This document shows positions 41,161 to 51,394 of a stretch of 64,000 nt of DNA, piece after piece. Position numbers and translations under genes: made by a program. This DNA is from Prosthecobacter gellanilyticus. GTDB lineage: Bacteria; Verrucomicrobiota; Verrucomicrobiia; Verrucomicrobiales; Verrucomicrobiaceae. The stretch spans positions 1 to 64,000 of the forward strand of contig NZ_BKAG01000004.1 of the NCBI RefSeq assembly GCF_007992435.1. The letters are read 5' to 3'. The notes under the pieces were generated by a model. That model worked only from the letters and a program-made list of their open reading frames with translations, was not told the DNA's origin and ran no database searches. Positions within the stretch are counted from its first letter, which is position 1, and the number at the start of each line of letters is the position of its first letter.

Positions 41161-41269
41161 TTCCAAACAAATCCAATCGCGTGTTCATCCACTTCGCGTG
41201 CGGCATGCTTCACCGCGTGCCGCACGCGTCTTGGACTTTTTTCCGCTTTAATGTAGCAATGTGAGCAGG

Positions 41270-41653
41270 TCATCGAGTCGCATTGGAAGCGGCGTCGATG
41301 AAGTCGCGAATTGTGCCAACTGAAGATTGGTTGTTAGTAGGTTCCTCCAACTGAACACCCGCCCCAGTTTCTGGAGGCACCCCAAGAGGAATGGCTTCAT
41401 CGCTGTGATCCAGGAAAGAAGTGCTGTTTGCATCAATTGTGAAAAACTTGAGATGAATATCTCTTTCCACAATGAATGATCGGAAGAACATAATTGAAGG
41501 GACTACGCGGTTGAGCCAATCGTCGTTGTTCTCGTCTTTATACCGGAAAACACTGCCACCAAGGCGTTTCCATCCGAAGCGCTCAAACATAGATCGCAGG
41601 TAATTACGATCATTCGGGGTGGCGTCAGCTAAGTCAAAAGAGAGTGTGAGCAT
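41270..41653 (-). CDS. Small Cas2/VapD-like protein of unknown function
   Basis: A 127-residue protein. The N-terminus LTLSFDLADATPNDRNYLRSMFERFGWKRLGGSVFRY has the beta-alpha-beta layout of the Cas2/VapD ferredoxin fold: an early acidic strand end, a long helix, then a (G/S)SVFRY strand. The rest is less clear. It is lower in GC than its neighbours, which suggests transfer. No CRISPR array or cas1 is present, so a VapD- or Cas2-like nuclease in an RNA-related role is only a hypothesis. The start at 41653 was preferred over 41686. Confidence 0.5.
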   Translation of the reverse strand: MLTLSFDLADATPNDRNYLRSMFERFGWKRLGGSVFRYKDENNDDWLNRVVPSIMFFRSFIVERDIHLKFFTIDANSTSFLDHSDEAIPLGVPPETGAGVQLEEPTNNQSSVGTIRDFIDAASNATR

Positions 41654-41764
41654 AGTAGGTGCGGGATTTAATCCCAGATAGAGCATTAGCTCCTAGCGTT
41701 GCGTCGGCAATTCCTTAGTTGCCAAAATGAGAGCCATCTGAGGTGGCAGAAAGTGATTCTCCAA

Positions 41765-41784
41765 AAAGAACGAACACCGCTGCC
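41765..41784 (+). promoter_or_regulatory. Shared 20-nt motif upstream of rtcB
   Basis: AAAGAACGAACACCGCTGCC ends 71 bases before the rtcB start; identical to the minus-strand copy at 32182-32201. Confidence 0.6.
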
Positions 41785-41806
41785 CAGGACCCTCGTGCCC
41801 ACGTCT

Positions 41807-41851
41807 CATCACTCCCTTTCTCCAAAGCTCCAGGACTCCCAGTCCCCACCA
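41807..41851. repeat. Short-period repeat array before rtcB
   Basis: CATCACTCCCTTTCTCC... and AGCTCCAGGACTCCCAG show an 8-9-nt CTCC period, the reverse of the 40108 array family. Confidence 0.5.
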
Positions 41852-41855
41852 CTTC

Positions 41856-43103
<1,248 letters not shown>

Positions 43104-43201
43104 TCCGCGGTGCTTCATCGTTACATTCTAACCTTTTTTAATTCACTTATGTCAAACTTGGCACTTGGCAAAGCAGCTCTGCTGCATAGCCTCGTTGTCC
43201 C

Positions 43202-43218
43202 AGAACGAACACCGCTGC
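43202..43218 (+). promoter_or_regulatory. Shared 17-nt motif upstream of the HNH gene
   Basis: AGAACGAACACCGCTGC ends 51 bases before the HNH gene start; the same core as the rtcB motif. Confidence 0.6.
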
Positions 43219-43269
43219 GCGGCTCATGTCGTGTGGTGATGCTCGAGTTTACTTTCTCAGCCAGCCCTT

Positions 43270-43881
43270 ATGAGTGACGTTCTGAATAAATCGACCGTTT
43301 TGGTGTTGAACCGAAACTGGCAGGCCATCGCCGTCAAAACCCCTGCCGAAGCCTTCAGCATGATGGCCACCGGCAATGCCACAGCCCTGAAAATCTCTGG
43401 CGATGACGACATGACACCCGTCACCTTTGAGGACTGGATGACCCTGCCCGTGACTTCTGGAGACAATAGCATCGGCACTGTCCACGGTCCTGTGCGCGTG
43501 CCCACCGTGCTCGTGCTGGCCCGGTTTGACAGAGTGCCGAAGCGCCGCCCCAAATTCTGCGCCAAGGCCATCTGGGAGCGTGATGGTGGTGTGTGCCAAT
43601 ACACCGGCCGCAAGCTCAAGCCGAACGAGGGCAACATCGACCACATCGTGCCTGTCTCCCGCGGTGGCAAAAGCACCTGGGACAACTGCGTGCTCGCGGA
43701 CAAGAAGGTGAACAGCAAGAAGGGCAGCAAGCTGCCCGACGAAGCTGGTCTCAAGCTCCTGCGCCGCCCCACAGCCCCACGTGAGATCCCCGTGAGCCAG
43801 CTCATCCGCAACACCTACCAGGTGCGCGACTGGGAAGTCTTCCTGGATCATAACAAAGGCGCCTTCGATGTGACCGCCTAA
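43270..43881 (+). CDS. HNH endonuclease-domain protein
   Basis: A 203-residue protein. The N-terminal half is a small domain starting VLVLNRNWQAIAVKTPAEAF. The C-terminal half has the HNH fold: CQYTGRKLKPNEGNIDHIVPVSRGGKSTWDNCVLADKKVNSKKG, with His and Asn at the expected spacing. It probably cuts nucleic acid with a metal ion. Similar stand-alone HNH proteins are widespread in Verrucomicrobia, but the shared motif with rtcB suggests it is co-regulated with the RNA-repair genes here. Substrate (DNA or RNA) unknown. Confidence 0.85.
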   Translation: MSDVLNKSTVLVLNRNWQAIAVKTPAEAFSMMATGNATALKISGDDDMTPVTFEDWMTLPVTSGDNSIGTVHGPVRVPTVLVLARFDRVPKRRPKFCAKAIWERDGGVCQYTGRKLKPNEGNIDHIVPVSRGGKSTWDNCVLADKKVNSKKGSKLPDEAGLKLLRRPTAPREIPVSQLIRNTYQVRDWEVFLDHNKGAFDVTA

Positions 43882-43949
43882 CCAATTCTGCCCACGGACT
43901 CTGTTCGCGGGCAGTTTTGTTGTTGGCATCTGAGTGCCAGCCTTCCGCA

Positions 43950-45374
43950 TTACATCAATGCGCGCTTGAGCAGATTGGCGGTGATCTGCTGCACACGTTT
44001 GTCAGGTCCATGCGGGCGTGAGTAGTGGCTCCACACAGGCATGTGACCGGGAGGTTTGCTCATGCCCTGCGCCCACCAGATCGTCGAGGCATTGAAGACG
44101 AAATTGCCCTTCGGTCCGTTGAAAATCACGGCCTGCCATTGCTGCGGGTTCACCCCGCTCTGCCAGCAGGTGCCACCGGCGAGGATCTCGAGCCCGGGCA
44201 GATCGGACGGTGCATCACCATGATACTCCCAGCCGATGAGACCAGGGACGGAGTCACCCTTTTTCATGCCGGTGCCGTCAAAGACCCAGTGCTCCGGCTT
44301 CTGGCAGATCCAGTCGCCACCACCATTCACGGGGGAGATGTTGCGCACACCCATGAGGTAGCCTTCATCCGGTCCGCGATGCGGATACGGCCCATATCTC
44401 TTCTCACGATTCACCGCATAAGTGTAGTCACCCCCATAGGGACCGCCGCGGAAGATGCGGCGGTTCGGCGCGCCCTCGGCATTCGCTGAAAAGGGCGTCA
44501 CCCAGCACACGGAATTGCCCGAGAGGAAGAGCAGGTTCACACCTTCATCTCGCATCTTGGCCACGCTGTCATGCTGGCGGATGTCCCAGTACTCATCATG
44601 GCCGATGCTGATGAAGGCCTTGCACTTCAAGCCACGATCAGGCGTGATCATGTCGCTGTTGGAGCAGTAGCTGACATCATAACCATGCTGCTCCAGCCAG
44701 TAGGCCATGGGGAACTCAAAGCAGAGCCACTCGCCGCTGCCCACGGACTGCGGATTGTCGTAGATCTGCGCATACTTCGCATATGGGCGGTCGAAACTCA
44801 CGTCCGCCGAGGAACCCTGGTTGCCCTTCGGGTCGGTGTACAGGGAGTAGTCGTCCGGCCATTTGTTATACGCCTGCCAGGTGTTGTCGCTGCACTGCAG
44901 CAGGATGTCTGCCTTGCGGTCATCCGTGACGATGAAGACAATGTAGCTCTGCCAGTAGGGTTCAGGGTTCTCAGTTCCCTGTTTGTTGTTAGGCAGATTA
45001 GTGAGCCGGCCGAGATAGACACCGCTCAGCCAGTCCTGCGGAATCGTGATGGAGGTGGTCTTCTGCCAGCGGCATTCGCGCAGACGCTTTTCACCGACCT
45101 CTGGAGTAGGCTGCGCCGTGCCCTCAAACGGGCCGAGCTCTGTCATGAGCCGCGCGCCCTTGCCGCCATAGTAGCCGGTGCGGAAGATCTCGATCTTGAA
45201 GCGCGCTGCGGGATTCGTGCTGACGAAGATGTCCAGCACCTCGCCAGCCTTCACCGACTGGCGGGAGCAGTAACCCTCAATGAAGGGTGATCGATACGCG
45301 CTCTTGTCCAGGCGCATGCGGGTGAGCTGCCAGTCGCTTGAGCCTGGGAGGGAGTTTTCTTTTTCGATCACGGT
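43950..45374 (-). CDS. N,N-dimethylformamidase beta-subunit-like protein
   Basis: A 474-residue protein of the DMF-ase large-subunit C-terminal family. Recognisable parts are the beta-sandwich at about 25-130 (AGEVLDIFVSTNPAARFKIEIFRTGYYGGKGARLM) and the glutamine-amidotransferase-like domain with SYCSNSD, FISIGHDEYWDIRQHDSV and LLFLSGNSVCWV. Catalytic assignment is not certain; many homologues have no known activity. A GTTCAGGGTTCTCAGTTCCC stretch around 44960 resembles the GAGAACTGA repeat family but stays in frame. It is divergent from the SDR gene. Confidence 0.78.
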   Translation of the reverse strand, partial: TVIEKENSLPGSSDWQLTRMRLDKSAYRSPFIEGYCSRQSVKAGEVLDIFVSTNPAARFKIEIFRTGYYGGKGARLMTELGPFEGTAQPTPEVGEKRLRECRWQKTTSITIPQDWLSGVYLGRLTNLPNNKQGTENPEPYWQSYIVFIVTDDRKADILLQCSDNTWQAYNKWPDDYSLYTDPKGNQGSSADVSFDRPYAKYAQIYDNPQSVGSGEWLCFEFPMAYWLEQHGYDVSYCSNSDMITPDRGLKCKAFISIGHDEYWDIRQHDSVAKMRDEGVNLLFLSGNSVCWVTPFSANAEGAPNRRIFRGGPYGGDYTYAVNREKRYGPYPHRGPDEGYLMGVRNISPVNGGGDWICQKPEHWVFDGTGMKKGDSVPGLIGWEYHGDAPSDLPGLEILAGGTCWQSGVNPQQWQAVIFNGPKGNFVFNASTIWWAQGMSKPPGHMPVWSHYSRPHGPDKRVQQITANLLKRALM

Positions 45375-45455
45375 CATGTCGAAAGTAAGCATCCGGGGGG
45401 CTTGTCCTTTCTTCGGTCTTGTGTTGAAGGAGGCACCGGCTCAAATGAGCGGCTC

Positions 45456-46163
45456 ATGACTCTCCAAGACCAAGTCTGCATCATCACCGGCGGTGCCAAG
45501 GGCATCGGCCTCGCCACCGCGAAACTGCTGCTCGCCCGTGGCGCGAAGGTGGCCTCGCTCGATCTCGAAGACTGCCCGCTCGGCGAGGTGCTTTCCTTGA
45601 AGTGTGATGTGACCCGCAGTGCGGAGGTGGAAGCTGCGACCACAAAGGTGACGCAGCAGCTCGGCCCTGTCGCCATCTGGGTGAACAATGCCGGCCTTGC
45701 CCGGCATCGCTGGATCCAGGATTACAGCGAGGCGGAGATTGATCTCATGCTCGCGGTGAATTTGAAAGGCACCATCCTCGGTTCACAATCTGCGTTGAAG
45801 GCCATGATCCCGCAGAAGCGCGGGCACATCATCAATGTCATCTCCACTGCCAGCCTGCGCGGCATCCCGAGCGAGACCGTGTATTGCGCCGCGAAGTGGG
45901 GCGTTCGTGGCTTCACGCAAGGCCTTGCCGAAGAAGCCGCCGCGCATCGCATCCGTGTCACCGCTCTGCTACCCGGTGGTGTGGACACCGCCTTCTGGGA
46001 TGCCGCCTCCGAGCGCCAGGCCCCGAAGCAGCTCTTCCTGAAGCCCGAGCACATCGCCGACGGCATCCTGCGGTGCGTGGAGATGGACGACTTCTGCGTG
46101 CCGCGTGAGCTGGTGCTGAGGTCTTTGGACGACAGCGATTTCGCGGTGAAGCCGAAGGACTGA
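45456..46163 (+). CDS. Short-chain dehydrogenase/reductase
   Basis: A 235-residue SDR with GGAKGIGLATAKLLLARGAKV at the N-terminus, NNAG, and the active site IISTAS...YCAAKWGV (Y and K of YxxxK). NAD(P)-dependent oxidoreductase, substrate unknown. The start at ATG 45456 fits the Rossmann N-terminus. It is followed by a palindromic repeat copy and then the creatininase-like gene. Confidence 0.85.
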   Translation: MTLQDQVCIITGGAKGIGLATAKLLLARGAKVASLDLEDCPLGEVLSLKCDVTRSAEVEAATTKVTQQLGPVAIWVNNAGLARHRWIQDYSEAEIDLMLAVNLKGTILGSQSALKAMIPQKRGHIINVISTASLRGIPSETVYCAAKWGVRGFTQGLAEEAAAHRIRVTALLPGGVDTAFWDAASERQAPKQLFLKPEHIADGILRCVEMDDFCVPRELVLRSLDDSDFAVKPKD

Positions 46164-46188
46164 AGGGGGAGAGTCGAGATTTGATGTT

Positions 46189-46369
46189 GAAGGCGCGGCA
46201 GCGTCCTGGAGTGCGCCGGTCCTCCGGCGCTCTTGAAGGCCGCATGAGAATCTTTACACAAGCTGTTCACCAAGTCTGCCGGGGCATTTCGCTCTCCCGA
46301 GGTTCGTGGATCACTCACTCCGACGAAAGCGCCGGAGGACCGGCGCACTCCAGGACGCTCCGCGACTTC
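46189..46369. repeat. Dispersed palindromic repeat, copy D
   Basis: The left part GAAGGCGCGGCAGCGTCCTG and the right part ending GCGACTTC are reverse complements over about 45 bases. The family match to copies A-C is in GCGTCC(C/T)GGAGTGCG. Confidence 0.8.
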
Positions 46370-46442
46370 GGCGCCTGCGATCAACTCCATCATTTCATTG
46401 TGAAGGTCGGGTGATTGATGGCGTAATGCTCTCTCATCTCCC

Positions 46443-47201
46443 ATGCTCCTCGCTGAACTGACCTGGCCTGACATTGCCTCTTTAAGTAAAGACACACCGG
46501 TGGTGTTTCCGGTGGCGGCGCTGGAGCAGCACGGGCGCCACATGCCGGTGTTCACGGACTCGATGCTGATGGGCGAGATCGCCCGCCGGGCGGAGCTGGA
46601 ATTGAAGAGGGAGGTGCTCTTTGCCCCGCTGCAGTGGCTGGGGAACTCCCACCACCACATGGATTTTCCGGGGACGATGTCCGCCGAACCAAGAGTGTAT
46701 CTTGATCTGCTGTGCGGACTGATGGAAAATTTCATCTCGCATGGTTTCCGCCGGCTGATTATTCTCAATGGTCACGGCGGCAATGACGTGCCCGGAAAGC
46801 AGGCCGTGTTTGAGCTAAGGCAGAAGCATCGCGCGCGGAATGATCTGCTGCTGCTCTTTGCCACCTACTGGAATCTGGTGGTGGAACCAGCGAAGGCGCA
46901 TCCAGACCTGCAGCAGCAGGTGATGGGCCACGCCTGCGAGTGGGAGACCTCCATGGTGCTGCGCCTGGCCCCGCACTTGGTGAAGGGCCACGAGACGGTC
47001 GGCAATGTGCCATTTGGCAATGCTTTCGAGCCCGCCTCGCGCGGCTGGATCATGAATGATCGCAGCGAGCTAGGTCACGTGGGTGATCCCACCACTGCGA
47101 GCGCCGAGAAGGGCGAGGCGTTGTTTCAGGCGTTTACCTCCGGCACCGTGGCCATGCTGAAAAGAGTGATCGCGTGGGATGGTGCTAGCTGGGAAGGCTA
47201 G
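46443..47201 (+). CDS. Creatininase-family amidohydrolase
   Basis: A 252-residue metal-dependent hydrolase of the creatininase/MftE-like family. Metal ligands are visible: E and H in PVAALEQHGRHMPV, D in FTDSMLM, H in LNGHGGND, and a later E in CEWETSM. It opens cyclic amides (creatinine, formamidopyrimidine or related). The substrate is not known here. It follows the SDR and may share its transcript. Confidence 0.82.
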   Translation: MLLAELTWPDIASLSKDTPVVFPVAALEQHGRHMPVFTDSMLMGEIARRAELELKREVLFAPLQWLGNSHHHMDFPGTMSAEPRVYLDLLCGLMENFISHGFRRLIILNGHGGNDVPGKQAVFELRQKHRARNDLLLLFATYWNLVVEPAKAHPDLQQQVMGHACEWETSMVLRLAPHLVKGHETVGNVPFGNAFEPASRGWIMNDRSELGHVGDPTTASAEKGEALFQAFTSGTVAMLKRVIAWDGASWEG

Positions 47202-47202
47202 G

Positions 47203-47935
47203 GAATGACGAATGAGTAAATCCGAATGACGAAAGAAGCACCCATGACAAAGGATGACTTTCTTGAGGCAGGCTCGTTCGTTAGAACAAGGGCCGAGGAT
47301 GGCATTCTGGCGAATGCGCTTACGCAGGGAGGCGCGCCGCTGAGATGATAATTCGCCAGTTCGTCTTCATCGGCAGCCTTGTGGCGAATGTGATCGCCGC
47401 AGTGTTTTTTCTTTCAATGCAGTTCGAGCGGATCGGCGGCAGGCGCTATGATCCATCCAAGCCCAGGGATCTCGGTGACCTGAGAAGGATCATCTACAGC
47501 ATCAAGCCGCTACAGGTGGCAATGGAAGAGCACCGGCAGCATTCTCGTGTTTATCCTGAGCATTTCGATGAGCTGGCCCCGAAGCTGAAAGAGAAACACT
47601 TTCTGGAAGAAGTAACGGGATCAGATTATGTCCCGCGACTGAGCTTTAGTGGCAGCGACAGTGATGGGTATCAGATTCATATCAAACTTGGTTGGGACCC
47701 TGGCTTGTATTTCTACTCCGCCAAGAACGAATGGGTCTATGATCCGGGGGATGGCTCTGATACGACTGTGATCGAGCCATGAAATCTGGGAAGAGATGAG
47801 ATGAAATGACGAATGAGTAAATCCGAATGACGAAAGAAGAACCCATGACGAAATCCAATCAGCCCGCCAGTCCTCATCTCCTCTTTGGCATTCGGATTTC
47901 GTGTTTCGTCATTCCTTCGTCATTGGGTATTTAGG
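47203..47935. repeat. AATGACGAA-type short-period repeats
   Basis: GAATGACGAATGAGTAAATC at 47203 and 47806 are direct repeats (about 44 nt each, nearly identical); an inverted partner lies at 47886-47935. A small protein gene lies between the two direct copies. Confidence 0.75.
47345..47782 (+). CDS. Small membrane-anchored protein of unknown function
   Basis: A 145-residue protein with an N-terminal membrane helix (FVFIGSLVANVIAAVFFLSM) and a soluble domain. The pattern (short helix, then VYPEHFDELAPKLKEKHFLEE, then a Tyr/Asp-rich beta part) suggests a pilin-like or sensor fold, but I do not recognise it. It is flanked by direct repeats, so it could be a mobile cassette. Confidence 0.55.
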   Translation: MIIRQFVFIGSLVANVIAAVFFLSMQFERIGGRRYDPSKPRDLGDLRRIIYSIKPLQVAMEEHRQHSRVYPEHFDELAPKLKEKHFLEEVTGSDYVPRLSFSGSDSDGYQIHIKLGWDPGLYFYSAKNEWVYDPGDGSDTTVIEP

Positions 47936-47951
47936 TCTTCGTCATTTCATC

Positions 47952-49178
47952 ATGGCTTCTACACGCTCTTCATCCTGGAAATGGTGGATCACAGGTCTGC
48001 TGCTGCTGGCGACGACGATCAACTACATGGACCGCGTGACGCTGGCGAATGCTTCCGTCCGCGTGACGAAGGAGTTTGGGCTGACCGAGCAGAACTACGG
48101 GAGTCTTGAGCTGTGGTTTGGCTGGGCTTTTGCGGCGGGATCTCTGGTGTTTGGATTCCTGGCGGACCGGCTGCGCATCTACTGGCTGTATCCTTGCGTG
48201 CTCGCAGGCTGGTCGGTGATGGGGATGATCTCCGGATGGACGAAGGACTACGAGCAGTTGCTCGTGTGCCGGACTCTGCTGGGCTTCTTCGAGGCCGGTC
48301 ACTGGCCCTGCGCGCTGAAGACCACCTTTGCCGTGCTGAATGAAAAAGACCGCACGATGGGGAACAGCGTGCTGCAAAGCGGCGCCAGCGTTGGCGCGAT
48401 CATCACGCCGCAGGTGATGAAGATGCTGATGACGGAGGAGCTGGGCTCCTGGAGGTCCGCGTTTGTGGTCGTGGGCGTCTTCGGCCTGGCCTGGGTGGCC
48501 GTGTGGCTCATCATGATGCGCGGCAGCGGGCTGGATGATGCGCCGAGGCAGGCTCAGGACACACTGAAGGCTCCGTTGTGTGATATTTTGTTAAGCCGCA
48601 GCTTCTGGGCGCTCGCACTGCTGATCACGGGCACACAGACCGTGTGGCACATCTACCGCGTGTGGATGATGAAGTTCCTGCAGACAGGTCGTGGCTACAC
48701 GGAGGCGGCCGCGCTGGACTTCCAGTCGGCCTATTATATCTCCACCGATGTCGGCTGTTTCATGGCCGGGGTGGTCTCCCTCTGGCTGGTGAGGAAGAAG
48801 AGCTTCAGCGCGCATGATTCACGCCGCTGGGTGTATGCCGGAGCTTGTCTGCTGACATCTCTCAGTGTGCTGATTCCGGCCTTGGAAAAAGGACAGGCAC
48901 TGCTCGGGGTGCTGCTGATCATCGGGGCAGGGGCACTGGCGCTGTTTCCGTGCTACTACAGTTTTGTGCAGGAGCTGAGCGCGCATCATGTGGGACGTCT
49001 GACGGGCCTGCTGAGCATGTGGGTCTGGGCGGTGACCTCGCCGCTGCACAAGCTCTTTGGCTGGATCGCAGACACCACGCACTCGTATGACCAGGGGCTG
49101 GTGATCGCGGGATTGGCACCGTGGATCGGAGTGATCGCGATGAAGTGGTTATGGGTCAGGAAGGCTCCTGAATCCTGA
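47952..49178 (+). CDS. MFS transporter, anion:cation symporter type
   Basis: A 408-residue, 12-segment transporter. The opening (WWITGLLLLATTINYMDRVTLANASVRV) and the RLLGFFEAGHWPCALKT-like motif resemble the hexuronate/galactonate (ExuT/GudP) family, which fits a glycan-degrading organism. The Met at 47952 is preferred over the earlier in-frame start at 47901, whose leader is not membrane-like. Substrate unproven. Confidence 0.88.
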   Translation: MASTRSSSWKWWITGLLLLATTINYMDRVTLANASVRVTKEFGLTEQNYGSLELWFGWAFAAGSLVFGFLADRLRIYWLYPCVLAGWSVMGMISGWTKDYEQLLVCRTLLGFFEAGHWPCALKTTFAVLNEKDRTMGNSVLQSGASVGAIITPQVMKMLMTEELGSWRSAFVVVGVFGLAWVAVWLIMMRGSGLDDAPRQAQDTLKAPLCDILLSRSFWALALLITGTQTVWHIYRVWMMKFLQTGRGYTEAAALDFQSAYYISTDVGCFMAGVVSLWLVRKKSFSAHDSRRWVYAGACLLTSLSVLIPALEKGQALLGVLLIIGAGALALFPCYYSFVQELSAHHVGRLTGLLSMWVWAVTSPLHKLFGWIADTTHSYDQGLVIAGLAPWIGVIAMKWLWVRKAPES

Positions 49179-49248
49179 TTCGCAGGTTCTGTTGAAGATT
49201 TTCTGTCAGAAAAAGGTCAGGTCTGGCAAAGTGAGGTGACTCCACTCC

Positions 49249-49779
49249 ATGTCCGACCCGAGCCATGACCAGTTTTTGCCCCGTTTTCTCGCTGTGCAGG
49301 CGGATCTCCGGGCCTTTATTGGCGCTGCCGTGAGAGACGTGGTGACCCGGGAGGACGTGTTTCAAGAAGTCGCCATGATCCTGTGGAAAAAATTCGAGCT
49401 CTATGACCCGGCCCGGCCTTTCGGTGCCTGGGCACGGGGCATCGCGATCCGCAAGATCATGGAGGACCGCCGCCTGCGGGAAAAGCTGCCGCAGTCCTGC
49501 ACGGCGGAGACGCTGGAGGCGCTGGCCCATGGCTTTGATGCCGATGAGGCCGAGGCCCCCTGGAAAGACCGCGAAAAGGCGCTGCACCGCTGCCTGGAGC
49601 AGTTGCCGGAGCGTAGCGCACGTCTGATCCGCGAGCGCTACCACCAGAATCACAGCATCGAGCGCATGTCCACTGAACAGGGTCTGAGCGCGGATGCCAT
49701 CTACCAGACCCTGAGCCGCCTGCGCCGTCAGTTGCGCGACTGCGTGGAGCGCCGGCTCGGCCTGATCCTCGAATCCTAA
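49249..49779 (+). CDS. ECF-type RNA polymerase sigma factor
   Basis: A 176-residue ECF sigma factor of the Planctomycete/Verrucomicrobial type. Region 2 is about 20-85 (RDVVTREDVFQEVAMILWKKFELYDPARPFGAWARGIAIRKIMEDRRLRE). Region 4 is about 110-165 (RSARLIRERYHQNHSIERMSTEQGLSADAIYQTLSRLRRQLRDCVERRLG). Start at ATG 49249. The next gene, 20 bases downstream, encodes its likely membrane partner. Confidence 0.92.
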   Translation: MSDPSHDQFLPRFLAVQADLRAFIGAAVRDVVTREDVFQEVAMILWKKFELYDPARPFGAWARGIAIRKIMEDRRLREKLPQSCTAETLEALAHGFDADEAEAPWKDREKALHRCLEQLPERSARLIRERYHQNHSIERMSTEQGLSADAIYQTLSRLRRQLRDCVERRLGLILES

Positions 49780-49799
49780 CTTTTCTTTTACCTCACCGC

Positions 49800-51338
49800 A
49801 TGCCACTCAAGGCCGACAGTGCCGAATTTGCCGATCTCCTCGACCGCTGGCTGAATGACACCGCCACGACCGAGGAAGCGGAGCTTTTCTGGCGCTGTGT
49901 CACGGAGAGCCGGGAGTGCGCGGTGGCTTTTGGTGCGGCGGCCAGGTTTGAAGGCCTGCTGGCAGACACCGTGAAGGCGCTGGATGTGGAGGCAGAAGCC
50001 CGCCGGGTGCTGTCAGTGCCGGCACGGCGCCCTGGCTCCGACCCCATCACCACCTCTCACTCGCAGCCGCTGACGTCCCGTAGCGCCGCACGCCAGGTGG
50101 CGGGCCAGCAGCAACTGCCCGTGCGCGCCTTTGCCATGGCGGCGGCGGTCATTCTGCTCGGCCTGGTCACAGCCATGCTCTGGCCGGATGCGGTGGACAC
50201 ACCGAAGGTTTCCAAGACGGCTCCCAATGCCACTGCGCCGGTGAAGCCGGCGGACATGCTCACCGCCCCCCCCGCGTCGACCAGCCAGGCTCCTGACGCC
50301 GTCTCCGTACCGGTTTCTCCGGTCAGCATGGCTGCACAGGAACCTCGGCAGGCGGGAGGGCCGGAGTTTGTGGAGGTGCCGCTGACCACCCGGCTGGATG
50401 GCTTCTGGCTTCGCGGAGTGACGCTGGACAACGTGCCTCTGGGTCAGGCCATGTCCGTGCTGCGCCAGCTTCTGGTGGAGGCGGACTACCGCAAGAGCCT
50501 GCCGCTGGATCAACTCCAGGTGGCCGTGCCCGCCGGAGCGCTGAGCCGCCGCGTGACGTTTCACAGTGACAGCATCCCGTATCTGAAGGCCGTGAGCGCC
50601 GTGGCCGCTCTGGCTGGCTGTGAGGTGGAGCTGGCGGATCTCAGCATCACGCTCCAGCTCATGCCGGGGACCTTCCCTCAGGTGGCCGAGAAGCGCGTGC
50701 TCGCGGACGTGCTGGCTGGCGCTGTGCTGGCAGACGGCACCCCGATGGCCAGTGATGCGGCCAGCCTGACCGCCCTGTGGAATGACGCGGCTCGGCTCGG
50801 CATCGCGGTGGCCCAGGACGGCACGGCCCAGGTCTCGCGCGGCCAGATGGAGGCGCTGACCCTCATGGCGGCTTCGCGTAACCAAAAGGATGACGTGGAG
50901 CTGGCCGGCTTCGCCGTTTATGTGGTGCCGGATGGTCAGCTGCCCCAGTCCGGCGTGTTGACCCCGGAGCAGACAGAGCAGCTCCGGCAGAGCCTCATCG
51001 ATCAGGGCATCCAGCCAGTGGCGGTGATCATGCCGGACCTGAATCCGCCGGAAAATACGCGGCCGCTGATTGCTGCCACCGTGCATGGTGACGAGGTGAC
51101 CTACTCTGCGGCAAATGCACCGGGAGTCTCCCAGACCATGCCCATCGCCTCGCAGGAGTCTCCCGCCGGACTGGTGCTGACAGGGCGTAACATCACCCTG
51201 GCCAGCAATGCCCAGGCCTCTGGATTCACCGCCGGCACCACCGGTGCTGTAAATAACATCACAGGCACTCTCGTCATGCTTCCCACCAAGGTGAGTTCCA
51301 CCCAGGTCATCAGTCCAGGGAACACCTCCCCGCCCTGA
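49800..51338 (+). CDS. Membrane protein partner of the sigma factor, STN-like domain
   Basis: A 512-residue protein. An N-terminal helical domain of about 60 residues (SAEFADLLDRWLNDTATTEEAELFWRCVTES) resembles anti-sigma modules. A membrane span (AFAMAAAVILLGLVTAMLW) is at about residue 110-128. From about 195 to 285 a VTLDNVPLGQAMSVLRQLL...GALSRRVTFH-type region matches the pattern of secretin/TonB STN domains. Likely a signal receiver that controls the sigma factor. The large secreted propeller gene follows and could be a target. Confidence 0.75.
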   Translation: MPLKADSAEFADLLDRWLNDTATTEEAELFWRCVTESRECAVAFGAAARFEGLLADTVKALDVEAEARRVLSVPARRPGSDPITTSHSQPLTSRSAARQVAGQQQLPVRAFAMAAAVILLGLVTAMLWPDAVDTPKVSKTAPNATAPVKPADMLTAPPASTSQAPDAVSVPVSPVSMAAQEPRQAGGPEFVEVPLTTRLDGFWLRGVTLDNVPLGQAMSVLRQLLVEADYRKSLPLDQLQVAVPAGALSRRVTFHSDSIPYLKAVSAVAALAGCEVELADLSITLQLMPGTFPQVAEKRVLADVLAGAVLADGTPMASDAASLTALWNDAARLGIAVAQDGTAQVSRGQMEALTLMAASRNQKDDVELAGFAVYVVPDGQLPQSGVLTPEQTEQLRQSLIDQGIQPVAVIMPDLNPPENTRPLIAATVHGDEVTYSAANAPGVSQTMPIASQESPAGLVLTGRNITLASNAQASGFTAGTTGAVNNITGTLVMLPTKVSSTQVISPGNTSPP

Positions 51339-51394
51339 GCCGCTTCTCGGCGGCCCTCCCGGCCTTCTTCGCATCAGCCTACCAACCTCTCTCT

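Noticed and set aside
41270-41653. True Cas2 of a CRISPR system
   Set aside because: No repeats, no cas1 and only the N-terminal pattern matches.
43140-43200. A sigma-54 promoter (TGGCAC...GC) before the HNH gene
   Set aside because: The spacing between the -24 and -12 elements is off by one and no similar site precedes rtcB.
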